Notes: generated by a model not told the origin, from the letters alone. Positions 10,071 through 21,959 are shown, counted from the stretch's first letter. The stretch: DNA of 64,000 nt from Gossypium raimondii (GCF_025698545.1 NC_068567.1:5208001-5272000); one strand, 5' to 3'. Made by a program: numbers and translations.

Positions 10071-12421
10071 CACTACACCAAAACAGGCCTTTGGCGGCAT
10101 CTTTTGTGGCGTTTGATAGACAAACGCTGCTAAAAATCGACCATTAGTGGCGCTAATCCTAAAACGCCGCAAAAACCTGAACACCTAGTGGCGTTTTCTA
10201 AAAAACACCGTAAAAGAACATCATTAGTGGTGTTTAATTTACATGCATGTGTTTCTGTTATAGTTGATTTATTTTTCAAATTCTTATATTATATTATACC
10301 GTTTGTAGCTGAAAATGGTGGGACGCGCAGAGGTCAAGGACGTACGCTACTTAGAGAGTTATACGAGTTAGATCCAGTCGAGCGTGTCAAAGTTGGATGA
10401 AACAGTTTTGGTCAGCCTGTTGGATCAGAAGCTCGACTTTTAGCAGGATACATGGGCATTTTAGCACGAAATCCAAATATGTTGCCTATCAACTACGAGT
10501 CATGGCATGAAATGCCCGAAAGCAACAAAAACCAAGCCCTCGATAATATTAAGGTAACAAAATGTTAATGCCATCTGTAATGCTTGGGAAATAGTTTCAT
10601 TTATATTTACTTTATTAACTTGTGTTTTTTGTTTTTTGTAGGCGAGGTTTGCTTTAGAGGTCTCGGATGCTTACGTAAAGAAGGCATTGGGAAAAAGATG
10701 GAGAGACAATAAAAGTACTTTGAAGAAAAATTATTATAAAACAAAAACAATCCTAGATGAGAAATTGCAAAATGTCCCGCCGGGTATGTTGAGGTACCAA
10801 TGGGAAGATGCGGTTAGATTTTGGCATTCGAAGAAAGGCGAGGTATGACGTACTTCCAAACTATTGTAATTATTTTAGTTTATAGTATTTTCTATTTACA
10901 TACTAAAATTTCATAACGAGGATCGTGAACAAGTTGGAAAAAAAGAAGTGAAACAAAAATTCACCCACAGTAAGGTAGAAGTTTTGCATGTGTAGCTCAG
11001 ACGGATGTATTTTTAATTTTTTTAATATTGTCGAATATGTATAACTTTCTGTTAAATAATATTTATACTACCATATTGTAGGAACTATCGTCCGGTCAAA
11101 AAGTTGGACGCCTTCAACTTTTTGAAATTACACATAGGAAGAAAGATGGATCTCCCATGACTCCTGAAGTTGGTGAAATAATGGTACGTTTACTTAATAA
11201 GATTTGACTTATTTTAGTTATTTTTAGTGTTTATTTTCTAATGGTTTAATTCATTGCTTGTAATGCGACTATTGTTATGTTGCATATGTTTTTTAATATA
11301 TAATATTGTGTTCCTAACTATGTGATTTATTTATTAGGAAAAACTAAAGGATAAAAATGAGTCTGAAGCGATTGCTTCTAGTGATAGTTCTGTTCATCTT
11401 GAAGACATTGATAACCGGATTATTACTGAAGTTTTGGGTCCTGAAAGGTATGGTCGGGTTCGATTTCAAGGATCTTTTGTTAGCCCAACCCAATATTTTG
11501 AATCCAGCTCCCACCAATACATGGCTTGGGAGTCGGGCTCAAGTCAAGTTCAGAGGTTGAAAGACCGGATATTTGAAATGCAAGCGACCACGCTTGAGGT
11601 TCAAAGGAAATATGAAGAACTCCAGCTACAACTTAAAGCAGAGGCGGCAGCGAGGGAAGCAGAAGCTGCAACGAGAGAAGCAGAGCAGGCCAAAAAGTAA
11701 GACGAACTCCAGCAACATCTTCAGGCTATGATGAAGATGTTTCAGTCGCAACTTTCGCCTTCATAGTGTATGACATAAATATTTTTATCATTTTAACATT
11801 TAACATTTTTGCAAAAATACTATGAATTCACTTTTATTTATAGATATTAATATTATTTTATTCGTTTAATTTGAAATATTATATAAATTTATTGCTTTTG
11901 GCTGGTTTAAATCTGGTTGCTTTTGATTTGTTGCTACAGGAGGGTTGAAAAAATAAAAATTTTAATATAAAAAAATCCCAAAAATAGTGGCGTTTTTGTA
12001 TAAAAGCGCCGCTAAAGAATTCTTTAGCGGGGTTTAAAAAAAACGTCACTATTTTTCATGTTCTTTAGTGGCGCTTAAGAATAAACGCCGCTAAAGAACA
12101 TGATCTTCATGGCGTTTTTTCTAAGCCGCTAAAGTACATGGTCTTTAGCGTTTTTTTTAAGCTACCGCTAAAGAACATTGTCTTTAGCAAGATTTTTTCC
12201 TAAGTTACCGCTAAAGAACATGGTCTTTAGAGGTTTTTTTTTTCTACCGCTAAATAACATGGTCTTTAGCGGCGTTTTGTTTGTAAACGCAAACGTTTAT
12301 GACGTTTTAGTTAATGGCCTTTTTTTGCGGCGCTCGAAGCATCATAAATACCTTTAGTGGCGTTAAAAAGCGCCGCTAAAGGCCTAAAAAAACGCCGCTA
12401 AAGACCTGTTTTGGTGTAGTG
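10071..12421 (+). mobile_element. CACTA (En/Spm-type) element, 2351 bp
   Basis: The ends are exact inverted repeats CACTACACCAAAACAGG...CCTGTTTTGGTGTAGTG. A 3-bp duplication CCT (10068-10070, 12422-12424) flanks them, as expected for the CACTA superfamily. Subterminal arrays of short repeats of the type TAGCGGCGTTTT / AACGCCGCTAAAG cluster inside both ends (about 10085-10235 and 11985-12410); these are the usual binding sites of the accessory TNPA-like protein. It carries a TNPA-like gene but no TNPD transposase, so it is non-autonomous. The host target is the last coding exon of CPS-A. Confidence 0.93.
10310..11700 (+). pseudogene. TNPA-like / plant transposase (Ptta/En/Spm, PF03004-type) gene inside the CACTA element
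   Basis: Spliced coding blocks can be followed on the plus strand: 10310-10552, about 10642-10841, about 10920-10978, about 11083-11183 and about 11339-11700. The first encodes NGGTRRGQGRTLL, then an in-frame TGA at 10398-10400, then GQPVGSEARLLAGYMG. The second contains KKALGKRWRDNKSTLKK and a WEDAVRFWHSKKGE end. The last contains a LGPERYGRVRFQG block and a C-terminal Glu/Ala-rich coiled coil ending EAEQAKK. This order is that of plant En/Spm accessory transposase proteins, which bind subterminal repeats. The stop codon at codon 70 and the loss of reading frame in the third block indicate a non-functional copy. Confidence 0.75.
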
Positions 12422-15400
12422 CCTTTGAATAGGTTGCCAAGTGCAGCTACATTTCAGGGCGAGAAAATACAACCTTCATTTGCAAAACATTAATGATAAT
12501 TAGATGGCATAAACAAGGTACAAAATACATGTATTTATGTTATTTGGACTTCAAATATTTTTTTTTTGTAGGATTATATCTCGTACTCATGGTAATTACC
12601 AAGAGTATTGGACTTGAAACCAGCAGCACAATAATCAAAATAGTATTCCCATGTTCGAATGAACTTGTCATTGAATCCCAAAGCATTGATTTTGCTATGT
12701 AACCACGACACAATCAACTTTCCAAATTTCATTAATACTACATAAGGTATTATTTATGTTCGACACGTATTTTAATATTCTTAAAAGACATATCTTGGTA
12801 CCTACATTTAGGTATGTGTTGGAGACAAAATTTCAAATAAGAAAATGGAAGTGTTGGAATAGCACACAAATGTACCTCTGCTTCTCCAAGAAATTCTTTC
12901 TCCAGTGTCTAAGAGTTTGGTAGTAATGACGTCCTATGTTTTCCACATACTCCACACTACAATTACACATCTTCCTTCACTTTTCTCCATAACCAAATAT
13001 GTGTATAATAGAAACCAAAACAAAATGCAAGGATATGTGCATAAAAGTTTACTAGGGAGGAAATTGCATTATACCAGAGTCTGGATGCAGCATTCATGGC
13101 TGTTGTTACCCCTACCAGGGAAGAAGTATTCCTTGATAAAATCTGAACTCTTCCTGTATTCATCGAAACGCTTTTCTGGTATTGATGTGAACTGCAGTAA
13201 CATGAACCACCCCACGCATTAGACTAAATAAATGTACTAGCTAATAATGATAGCCATAGCTAAATGGCTATAATAATATTCTTCAAGCTTTAGCTACTTG
13301 TAAAACAAGAAGGCCATCTTCTGCTAACACTGATTCGCAACAATCGAAGAAGTCTTCCATGTATTCATGGCCAACAGCTGCTATCATCTCACTGGAGATG
13401 GCCATATAGTATTATGATCTTTTCTTGGGTATGTAATAGGGGTAACATTGGTGGCTTAAAGAACTTACCAAGATATAATTTTGTCATACTTGTAGGTGCT
13501 AGGTAGTTGTCGATAGTCACAGAGTTGAAATCTTATATTTTCCTGACAATAAAGTTCAAAGAAATTCTGAATCCTAATCCACGGAAGTCGACTTTCAAAG
13601 TTAAAATATAGAGATAGCAATGGCTATGAACCCCTGAAAGTCAATCAGATGCAATGGCCAGAGCCATTGACAAAATTAAAAGCATATCATGACTTCAATT
13701 TAGCCTTCTCTACAATGGTAGATAATTAGTAGCTTATATTTTTTGTCATTAAGTTGCAGTTTATCATATAGGTACCTGAAGTCCAGCTTCCTTCACTCTT
13801 TTTTCTGCAAGTTTGAACTGCTCTTCGGATAAAGTAATCCCGATATATTTGCATCCAGTTCGTTTGACAACCTCGATAGCTAAGCCTCCCCAACCACATC
13901 CAATCTCAAGAATTTCATCTTGTTATCAATTCTAGCCTGGAATATTGCAAAAGGAAAATTTGATAGGTTAAGGTATGGCTAGAAAGTATTATTACTATAA
14001 GGAATTACTTCTTCAATTAGAAGAGAGAATTTTCTCTGTTGTGCATCTGTCAAATCTTCATCTTCTGTCTGTAAAACAAACCAAAAATGAAGTTACCAAC
14101 AATCTTGTTTTAATAAATTATTACATGAAATGGCAATCATTGACAGTGAGTCTAACCTTAAACACTGCACAGGAGTGTGCCATTGTTTCATCCATGAATA
14201 ATGCAAAGAGTTCATTACTCTATGAACACAAACTATAGAATATTTTTATATGCATTTGGTATGTCTTAAAATCTAAAAAAGCTGCATATTATCACTATAC
14301 ATATTAGTTGTTTCATGTTTGAACTTGCATAAAGACTATTGTAGCAATAAATTTTATGTCATGGCCTCGTACCAGGTCGTAATGGCGTGAAATGTTCCTA
14401 CGAGCTTGTGTAAGAGTATTTCTCCTTGAGAAATGCTTGAAGCAATACTTTGCAGATGTTAAACCAGCTGTAAAAAAAACGGTGTTCATCGACGCCTAAA
14501 CAGAATGAGTTAGATACAATCTCAATTGAGATTTAGGAGAAGAATATAAAAGCTATGTTACTCTTCGATTATTCAATTTTCTTGAAATGCCAGCTTCCGA
14601 CACCCATATGTTAGACACGGCTATTTGTATGACATGAATATGTTAAAACTTTTTTCAAAATGTCCTTGTATTTAGAGGATCATAGCAACATAGGTAATGT
14701 ATTATTGTGGTTTACAATTAGTAGTATACCTTTTCTTAATTGAGCTGGAAGAAATCAAACCTCTGTTGGCAAAAAGAATCTGCAGGTAACAAGGCAAATC
14801 TAATGAAAATAAATACCAGTGGTTATAAACTCATTGCTATTATCATGTCAAAATTTTTTTACCATTAAAACATTTAAAAAACCATATCTTTTATCACCAA
14901 AAGAAATATCTCCATTGATATATGCATCTGCAAGGCTTATATCTGCAGCAGTCCTAACCTGAAAAGCAATTTTTGTACTCATTAGTGGCTGATATATAAG
15001 GAAATTGCATCCTTACGAGAATTTACCTTCCAATAAAAATAGGGGTTGTGAACATTAATAACAGTTTTTAGAGAACACTTTTTAGTAGTTCCTTCAAAGG
15101 TAAACATAGTACCACCGTTCTCCAATAAACTGCTCATGGAAAAAGTAAAAGATATTGATTGTTAAAACTATAAACAAAAAATGAAGTTCATGGTTGAATG
15201 AATCAGTGGCATAGACTGAACATAGATTGTAGCAACTCACATAACAGACCCGGTTGATATAAAATGACTGAGGAATTTAGTAACAAAAAGACGTGCCCCG
15301 GTTTCCACTAGAGAGGGTACCATAGGCTTTGGATTGCTTAGAAGAATATAACAACTTTTTCCCAGCAAACCATTTGCAGCAATCATCCCAGCCTGGAAAG

Positions 15401-15432
15401 AAGTGAACATCACTTGTGAACTGCATTATTAA

Positions 15433-17649
15433 TTAAACTCTTTTTATTTGTTTCAATCAAACTCTGATTAGTCTAAATTATTTTATTATTATTTGACCTA
15501 TGAATTTAGCTTATAACTAGGTTCTTTTATAACCTTAGAAAACACACCTATTAAAGATTAGAACTAATAACACATTTAGAGAATTTTGTGTTTACGTCTT
15601 AAGCGTTCTTTGTTTTCGGGTTTTCGGGGTTTAGTTTTAATCTCCATCTTTTGTACTCATTATAGTAAAATTATTTTTGCCTGTGATTTTTTATCTTCTT
15701 TGAAAGGGTTTTTCCACGTTAAATTTGTATGTTCAATTTCTCAATTTCTTATGCTATTTTTACTTGTTCATTGCTTAATCGGGTCGATTCTTAACAAGTG
15801 ATATCAGAGCTAATTCAATTTTCATAAATCAGCCCATTTAGAGATGGTAACAACAAGGTTTGAAATTGAGAAGTTCGACAGTAAGACAAATTTCAATCTG
15901 TGATAAGTTCGGATGATAGCAATTCTAGTTCAATCCGGCTTGAAAAAGGTTGTTACCGGGAAAAAGCCTGAGAATCTAAATAAAACAGAATGGGAAGAGC
16001 TTGATGAAAAGATTTTTTCTGCAATCCAGTTGTGCCTCGCGAATACAGTATTGCAGGAGGTATTGATGGAAAAGACCTCATCCACCTTGTAGAAAAGGTT
16101 AGAAACTCTTTATACGATTAATTCTCTGGCTAACCTTTTAGTATTGAAACAATGTCTATTCATTACTCTTTTAAATGATTTAAAGAACGTTGAGGTTCAG
16201 ATTGACGATGAAGATAGGCTATGCTATTATTGTGCTCTTTACCCCCTTCATACAAGTTTTCCAAGGAGACTCTGGTTTATGATAGAGACAAACTCTCATT
16301 CGAAAATGTAAAGGGTCATTTGTTGAGTAGAGACAAACTCGACAATGAGTTCGGTTTGAATAACAAGGCAGATAGGCAAGCTTTTGTTTTGGTAGCGTCA
16401 AAGAAGTGAGACAAAAGGTGTCGCTATTATAAGAAGCTAGGTCACATCAAAGTAAATTGTTATAAATTGAGAAATAAAAGAATTGTTGTGAGTAATGAGG
16501 AAGATGTAGCTGGTGCTAATTTGGCCGACAAAAGCGGTGATGATTTCTTATTAATGTCAACAAGCGAAAACTCTAAGCTTACGTCCGAGTGGATCCTAAA
16601 TTTGGGATGCTCTTTTTACATGTGTCCCAATAGAGAATGGTTTTCCACATACAGTTCGATTGAATGTGGAGTTGTGCGCATGGGAAACGATTCATCCAAT
16701 AAGGTAATTGGTATTGGTACTGTCAGGTATGTACTTGATTTACGAAAGAATCTCATTTCTTGAGTATTTTAGACTCGAATGGATGCAGAACCAACGTCAA
16801 GTCGAGCGACATTAAGGTATCTCGTGGAGCTCTCATTTTGTTAAAAGGTAAAAGAACTGGTAGTCTTTATATTCTGGAAGGTTCTACAGTGATCGGTGAA
16901 ATCAAATGTACCTCGTCCATTACGGAGTTGAAGTCAACTCGTTTGGAGCAGAGGCAACTTAGTCATAGGAGGGAAAAAAGTTATGACCGTTTCGTTGAAG
17001 AGAGATTCTCTTTTGGATGCAAGTTTTGAAAAGTCAGGGCATTGAATTCGTGAAAATCAGACCCAGGTTAGTTTTGATTTGGCAGTGTACAAGCCGAAGG
17101 CTAGAAGTCTTTTAGTTTCTAAACACAGATTTGACTCAGTTAATTCCCTGCATAGTTCAAGATAGGCTTGTGGCGGGCTTTGGCAAAGATGACGTTGTGA
17201 AAATATGAGTCAAAGTGGAGATTTGTTAAGTATGACTCCTATTTCAGTCAAATTTGAGAAATAATCTTCTAGTTAAACTCCGTTTATTTGTTTTAATCAA
17301 ACTCTAATTAGTTTAGATTATTTTATTATTATCTGACCTATGAATTTAGCATATAAATAAGCTCTTTTACAACCTTAGAGAACACTCTCATTAGAGATAA
17401 GAACTCATAACACATTTAGAGAATTTTGTGTTTACGTTTTAAGGATTCTTTGTTTTCGAGTTTAGTTTTTATCTCCATCTTTTGTACTTTTCGTTCTTTT
17501 GCCATTGTAGTAAAATTATTTTTGCCCGTGATTTTTTATTCTATTTGGAGGAGTTTTTTCATGTTAAATTTGTGTGTTCAATTTCTCAATTTCTCAATTT
17601 CTTCCACTATTTTTACTTGTTTGTTGCTTAATTGGGTAGATCCCCAACA
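15433..17649 (+). mobile_element. truncated Copia retrotransposon in the CPS-A exon 10-11 intron
   Basis: Two direct repeats flank the element: a 5'-truncated left LTR (about 15433-15796) and a complete right LTR (17224-17649, 426 bp, TGTTAAG...CCCCAACA). After the left LTR lies TGATATCAGAGC (15799-15810), a one-base variant of the initiator-Met tRNA primer site. A purine tract CAAAGTGGAG (17211-17220) precedes the right LTR. CPS-B shows the empty site, with a short intron at 47382-47568. The left LTR has lost about 40 bp, so no target duplication can be seen. Confidence 0.88.
15844..17100 (+). pseudogene. Copia gag-protease remnant
   Basis: Broken plus-strand frames encode, in order, a Copia gag start (EKFDSKTNFNL, then a stop), a gag core with SAIQLCLANTVLQE, a degenerate zinc knuckle (YYKKLGHIKVNCYKL; two of the usual cysteines altered), a protease-like block (EWILNLGCSFYMCPNREWF, where the catalytic Asp of DSG is replaced by Asn) and a GAG-pre-integrase piece (KGKRTGSLYILEG). 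Integrase, reverse transcriptase and RNase H are absent. Several stops and frameshifts separate the pieces. Confidence 0.8.
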
Positions 17650-18170
17650 TACACTTTTTTTAAAAATAAAATAAAAAACTTGGTGAAATATTATATTAGA
17701 AAAACATCCTAATCATATAAGATATCAAGGTGAACTAATTTGATAACATGGTAAGATAAGAAACAATCACAATTCCTACAACTAACCAAGTTACAAAGTA
17801 ATGTATGGTTAAAAGTTCACTACCTTTAATCCATCTTCATGGAAGCCATAACCTAGAGAAGGGAAGTTACTATGATGAATTACTTGTGCCAAAAGATACT
17901 ATAAATAGAAAACCAATGCTTAGAAATATAGATATGACATGAGGACATGCATAAAACTAACATATGATATATCTTAGTATTAGCCAACTAGCTGCTATAA
18001 CAAATCATTTCTGCTGTGAGTGCTAAATTCATGCTAGCTTTCACTGAACCTTAGATAAACATATTTATCCATATTCATATTTACGGTAGGTTAGATGAAT
18101 ACTAAATGTGATCAACAGAATCTGCTCACCTTCGCATGCTCCGCTAAACCAAATTCCAATCAAGCTCAAG

Positions 18171-18424
18171 CATAGCCCACAAATTATTAACATAAGTTTA
18201 TATATTGCATATGCAAGTAATTATATTCATCCAATATAAAAACAATTTAATGTATTTATTTCTTTAAATGTGTATAATTGAATCAAAGTTAAAGTTTCAA
18301 ATATATATATTTGAATCGCAATTAAAGTTTTATGTGTATAACTGCACCAAATCAAAGTTCATATATCAAATTGCACATTGAATCAAAGTTCATGTATCAT
18401 ATTGTGATTTTTTAATAATTAATA
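18171..18424. other. inner junction of the left arm
   Basis: AT-rich filler between the truncated ninth exon of CPS-A and the antisense solo LTR. It has repeated AATCAAAGTTCATGTATC-like phrases and no gene. This is the breakpoint side of the inverted duplication. Confidence 0.5.
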
Positions 18425-18805
18425 TGTTGAGGATCGACCTGATTAAGTAACGAACAACTAAAAATAACGAAAGAAATCAAAAAATTGAATATATAAATTT
18501 AACGTGAAAAAACTCATTCGAAGATGATAAAAAACCACGAGTAAAGATAACTGTACTATAATGGCAAAAGAACGAAGAGTACAAAAGGTGGGATAAAAAC
18601 TAAATCCAAAAACCTGAAGACAAAGAATCCTCAAAATGTAAATACAAAATTCTCCAAAAGTATTATAAGTTCTAATCTTTTAATGAGTGTATTTTCTAAT
18701 ATTGTAAAAGAGATAGGATAAATTCGTAGGTCAACTAAAACAAATAAGCGAGTTTAATTAGAAAATTATCTCTTAAATTTAACTGAAATATGAGATATAC
18801 TCAAG
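18425..18805 (-). mobile_element. solo LTR of the same Copia family, antisense
   Basis: Read on the minus strand this segment follows the 17224-17649 LTR throughout, including the GAGAATTTTGTRTTTAC and TTTTGCCATTATAGTA blocks, and ends GGTCGATCCTCAACA. No internal sequence adjoins it. It lies just inside the inner end of the left arm, 0.25 kb from where CPS-A homology stops. Confidence 0.75.
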
Positions 18806-19144
18806 ATAATAAAGAAATATTTTAATATGATTATTATTTAGGAGGTTATTATTGTATTTCCCCTTTTTTAAGGAATTTTTAAAAAAAAGTATATCATTTA
18901 GTTTTGTTCCTCTAGTTGTTTTCATGTTAGTACACTTTTTTTTTATACATTTCAATCAAGTTAAGAGAAATTAATGTAAGCTTTAGAAGCGCACAAAACC
19001 CAATATGGTCTACAAAGGTGACTCTCCATAGCTCTTAAACACGTGTAAGAGGCTCACCATGACTTAGCAGTTTACATTTTCATAAGGACACTTGTAAGCT
19101 GGAGAAGACTTAAAAGGAGCCTATATACCTCCTGTCGACTAAGG

Positions 19145-21959
19145 GCCAGTTCTTCATTGCTTTTGAGAAGTGCTTTTGAGAAGTGCTTTTCAAAAGTGCT
19201 TTTCAGAAGTGCTTTTGAGAAGTGCTTTTCAAAAGTGCTTTTGAGACATTTGAGTGTTTGACATTGCTGTCAAAAAGTGCTTTTGAAGGATAAAATGTCC
19301 ATTTTAGACATGAGATTATAATGTAACAAATATGTATTTAAATAATGTTCAAATTAGTTAATATTATTATATTTTAGCAAAAATATAAAAAAATAATTTA
19401 TTATAACTTATTGTTAATATTTTAATATATAATATTAATTTTAAATATTTCTAAGTAATTAATATCAATTATTTATAAAATTTAATTAGAATATATAAAC
19501 TATATTTAAATATTTAAATATAAAATTAAATATTTGTAATTAGATATTGACACGATTGTATTATTATAAAAATATATTTTATTTTTATTAATTAAACACC
19601 TATCAATTTCGTTTCAACTGTCATTGTATTGTAATGTTATAATGTGTTTGTTCTAATATATGACAATGCACATTGTTTGTCATATTTTTGTTCCAATTTA
19701 ATGCACACTACTATTTTAGTGTAATGTTTGCCAATAATTGTTTCAAAATGGTATGAACTTTGGACCAAAAGAAAAAAAAGTTATATAAACAACAATTCAA
19801 TAGAAAGCCGACAAAATTAATTGAAGTTGGTTCGATTCGGTTAATTATTTTAACAGAAAAAAGCTCAATTCAACTCAGATGTTGAACGATTTTGAATAGA
19901 CCAACAAAATCAGCATTGCCTACATACCAACAAAAGAGCCATAACAGTTGCAATAACCCTGCATCAATCATTTCGAGTGTATTTAAGCTTGATAGGCATT
20001 AGTAACACATCCACAACAAGCATTCAAGAACACTACAGGACTTGAAAAGAAACCAAACAAAAATGAAAATGACACCTTATCCATAAGACAAAAATGGAGC
20101 TGCTATTGAAGCAATTAAACAATGGAGGATATTAACTCCAAACACCAATTACAACGTTGTAAAGATTACTGCAGCCAATTTACATATACAAATAAGCGAA
20201 AAATATGCAAAAAAGGATTGGTCACTAAAATCAACCTCACCTCTGCCCATTCACAAATTGTTTCTGGGAAGCTTCTGTGTATTGTAATCTGCTATTGATG
20301 CATACCCTATGGCATGGTTATACTCAGGAATTGCAATAACCTAATAAAACATTAAAAAGAGTTCAGAATTTATGAGACAATTGCAGTAAGCTGACAACAA
20401 ATTGAACAGCATTGCCTACAAATTGAACAGCATTGCCTACATACCAAATATTTTAATATTTTCAACTTAAACTTTAGTTTTAAGTATATGATGGGAGAGA
20501 GACATCAAGGTCGAAGGCTCAGGTGTTTGCCACCTGTGCCAAGGTATATGTTTTAGTGCTTGCTATTTCTCCTTGTACAAATTGCATAACAATGTGTCAA
20601 CTTTTTCAAACTGATGTGGACCAGAAAAAAATATAGCCAGCCTAGCTAAATATATATACTTGGAGCTTGATCCAACCTATATATACATGTGACTTGGATT
20701 CTAACACCATCTATCGAATCTGATCTTCCCCAAATATCTGAAATATGGTTGGTTTCCAAGATTCAAAATTACAGAGACAGATTATATAGAAGGTTTAAAA
20801 TTAAATAAACCAAACCACACCAATTTAACTTTACTGGGAAGATATGAAATGAGAACATTTCATTTCAACTACTCTACTATTGTATTCAGTCTTTGACTAG
20901 TTTAAGAGTAAAGACATCTTAAAAGCTTTAGGTAGATAAACAGGCAACAAGAACCCAAACAGATTGAAGCACCAAAACCCCATATTAGCCAAAGCCAGCA
21001 CTCTTCCCACGTAAACTCTCTTACCAGATCCCGCATACTCGTTATCCACCTTTGTAAACTCACACCTCAACCAGTCTACTAGGCTAAAAATCCTCGTATT
21101 GTAAACCATAACATGCACGTCAATTGAATATTGCTAGAGTGCAGTTCAGTAAGAGAAGTCGGTTATTATTTTTCATCTCTTAACAGCAAAAGCAGTATAA
21201 AGAAGGAATCCGTCCTAGAACGACTAGTACCGTGAACAAAATGCTTTGATGCATACCAGCTTTTCCTCCATTGATGATTTCTAGATCGAATAACATCAAG
21301 ACGAGCAACAACAAATGCTTGAACACAGTTTAAGAATCTTCAAATGCAAACGGATCCCATTTTTTTTCCTCTCAGAAACCACCAGATTAGACAAATTTTA
21401 ATAAAGATATTCAACTAAAAGTCGAGTTGTTCTCATTCTCTTTGGTTATTGATTATTGGGGAAGTTCAACAAACAAAGGAGAGCAAAATAAGACAATGTG
21501 AACATAGAAGATTGAAACAAGAAAATAAACCATAGTTGAAATCATTTGTCTCAAGAAATACCAGCAAATCAACAGCTTCAAACTTTTAATCAACAGCAAA
21601 TCAACAGCTTCAAAATATAAAACAGAATAAGAAATATAAAAGAAACTCTCACCTGCTGCGGAAGAGGAACAAAGAACAGAAAATAAAGCTTTGAAAGCTG
21701 AAAATGGGGAAAAGAAATCGGGTTTCACCAGCAGAGGGGAAAGAAGGAGCCAGCAGAGGGGAAAAACGTTTGGGGGAGAAGACAGGGGTATTTGGTCAAT
21801 TTTCACCGAAAAGCAATTACAGCAGAAGAAAAGGAGATGGAGAAGCACTTTTTTGATGGAGAAATTGGATGAGAAAAGGAAGCCGTTCTTTGCTGCTTTT
21901 AAGAGAAAAGCACTTTTGGGTGGAAAAGCACTTCTCAAACGGGATAAAGAGAAACTAGC
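19145..21959. mobile_element. non-autonomous element with AAAAGTGCTTTT-rich inverted termini
   Basis: The left end (GCCAGTTCTTCATTGC, then repeated TTTTGAGAAGTGC units to 19280) is an imperfect inverted match to the right end (units near 21843-21935, ending GAGAAACTAGC). A shorter relative with the same termini and the same internal AT-rich block lies at 63483-63984. Near the right end is a leftward first-exon-like stretch with a good donor (GCAGCAG|GTGAGAG, about 21653). Further in, at 20260-20343, is a leftward acceptor followed by a short open exon containing EYNHAIGYASIADY and a stop. These could be pieces of a captured host gene. I cannot identify the gene, and a clear target duplication was not found. 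Confidence 0.5.

Larger units (their letters stand above)
2350..18170. repeat. left arm of an inverted segmental duplication
   Basis: Read on the minus strand, this arm matches 46980-55606 through the hnRNP promoter, hnRNP gene, convergent intergenic spacer and the 3' half of the cyclopropane synthase gene. The outer limit is near 2350, where the shared run AAAACCCAGCCCAAA begins. The inner limit is near 18170, inside the ninth coding exon of the synthase. Removing the four mobile elements inside it (about 7.24 kb) leaves about 8.6 kb, the length of the other arm. Noncoding spacer is also shared, so this is a DNA-level duplication and not two retrocopies. Confidence 0.9.
10049..18170 (-). pseudogene. 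cyclopropane fatty acid synthase, truncated and disrupted copy A (CPS-A)
   Basis: Minus-strand exons match CPS-B exons 9 (3' part, 18130-18170) through 24. Recognisable pieces are 17824-17852 (exon 10), about 15245-15394 (11), 15027-15130 (12), 14864-14961 (13), 14755-14810 (14), 14370-14490 (15), 14155-14220 (16), 14000-14068 (17), 13773-13935 (18), 13475-13545 (19), 13310-13410 (20), 13045-13195 (21), 12840-12940 (22), 12600-12712 (23) and 12422-12473 continuing at 10049-10070 (24). The FAD-binding N-terminal half is missing. Lesions include a one-base deletion in the SAM-motif exon 18, a deletion of about 20 bp in exon 21, and loss of two bases that destroys the exon-23 donor. A CACTA element splits the last exon and a Copia element sits in the exon 10-11 intron. 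Most other splice sites survive, so decay is partial. It cannot encode an active enzyme. Confidence 0.92.

Noticed and set aside
12905-14238. Plus-strand open frames over the CPS-A region
   Set aside because: They are antisense to recognisable CPS-A exons on the minus strand.
21453-21938. 161-codon minus-strand open frame as a stand-alone gene
   Set aside because: It begins at the inverted end of a mobile element, is hydrophobic and Ser/Phe-rich, and contains a good splice donor; treated as a first-exon-like part of the element.
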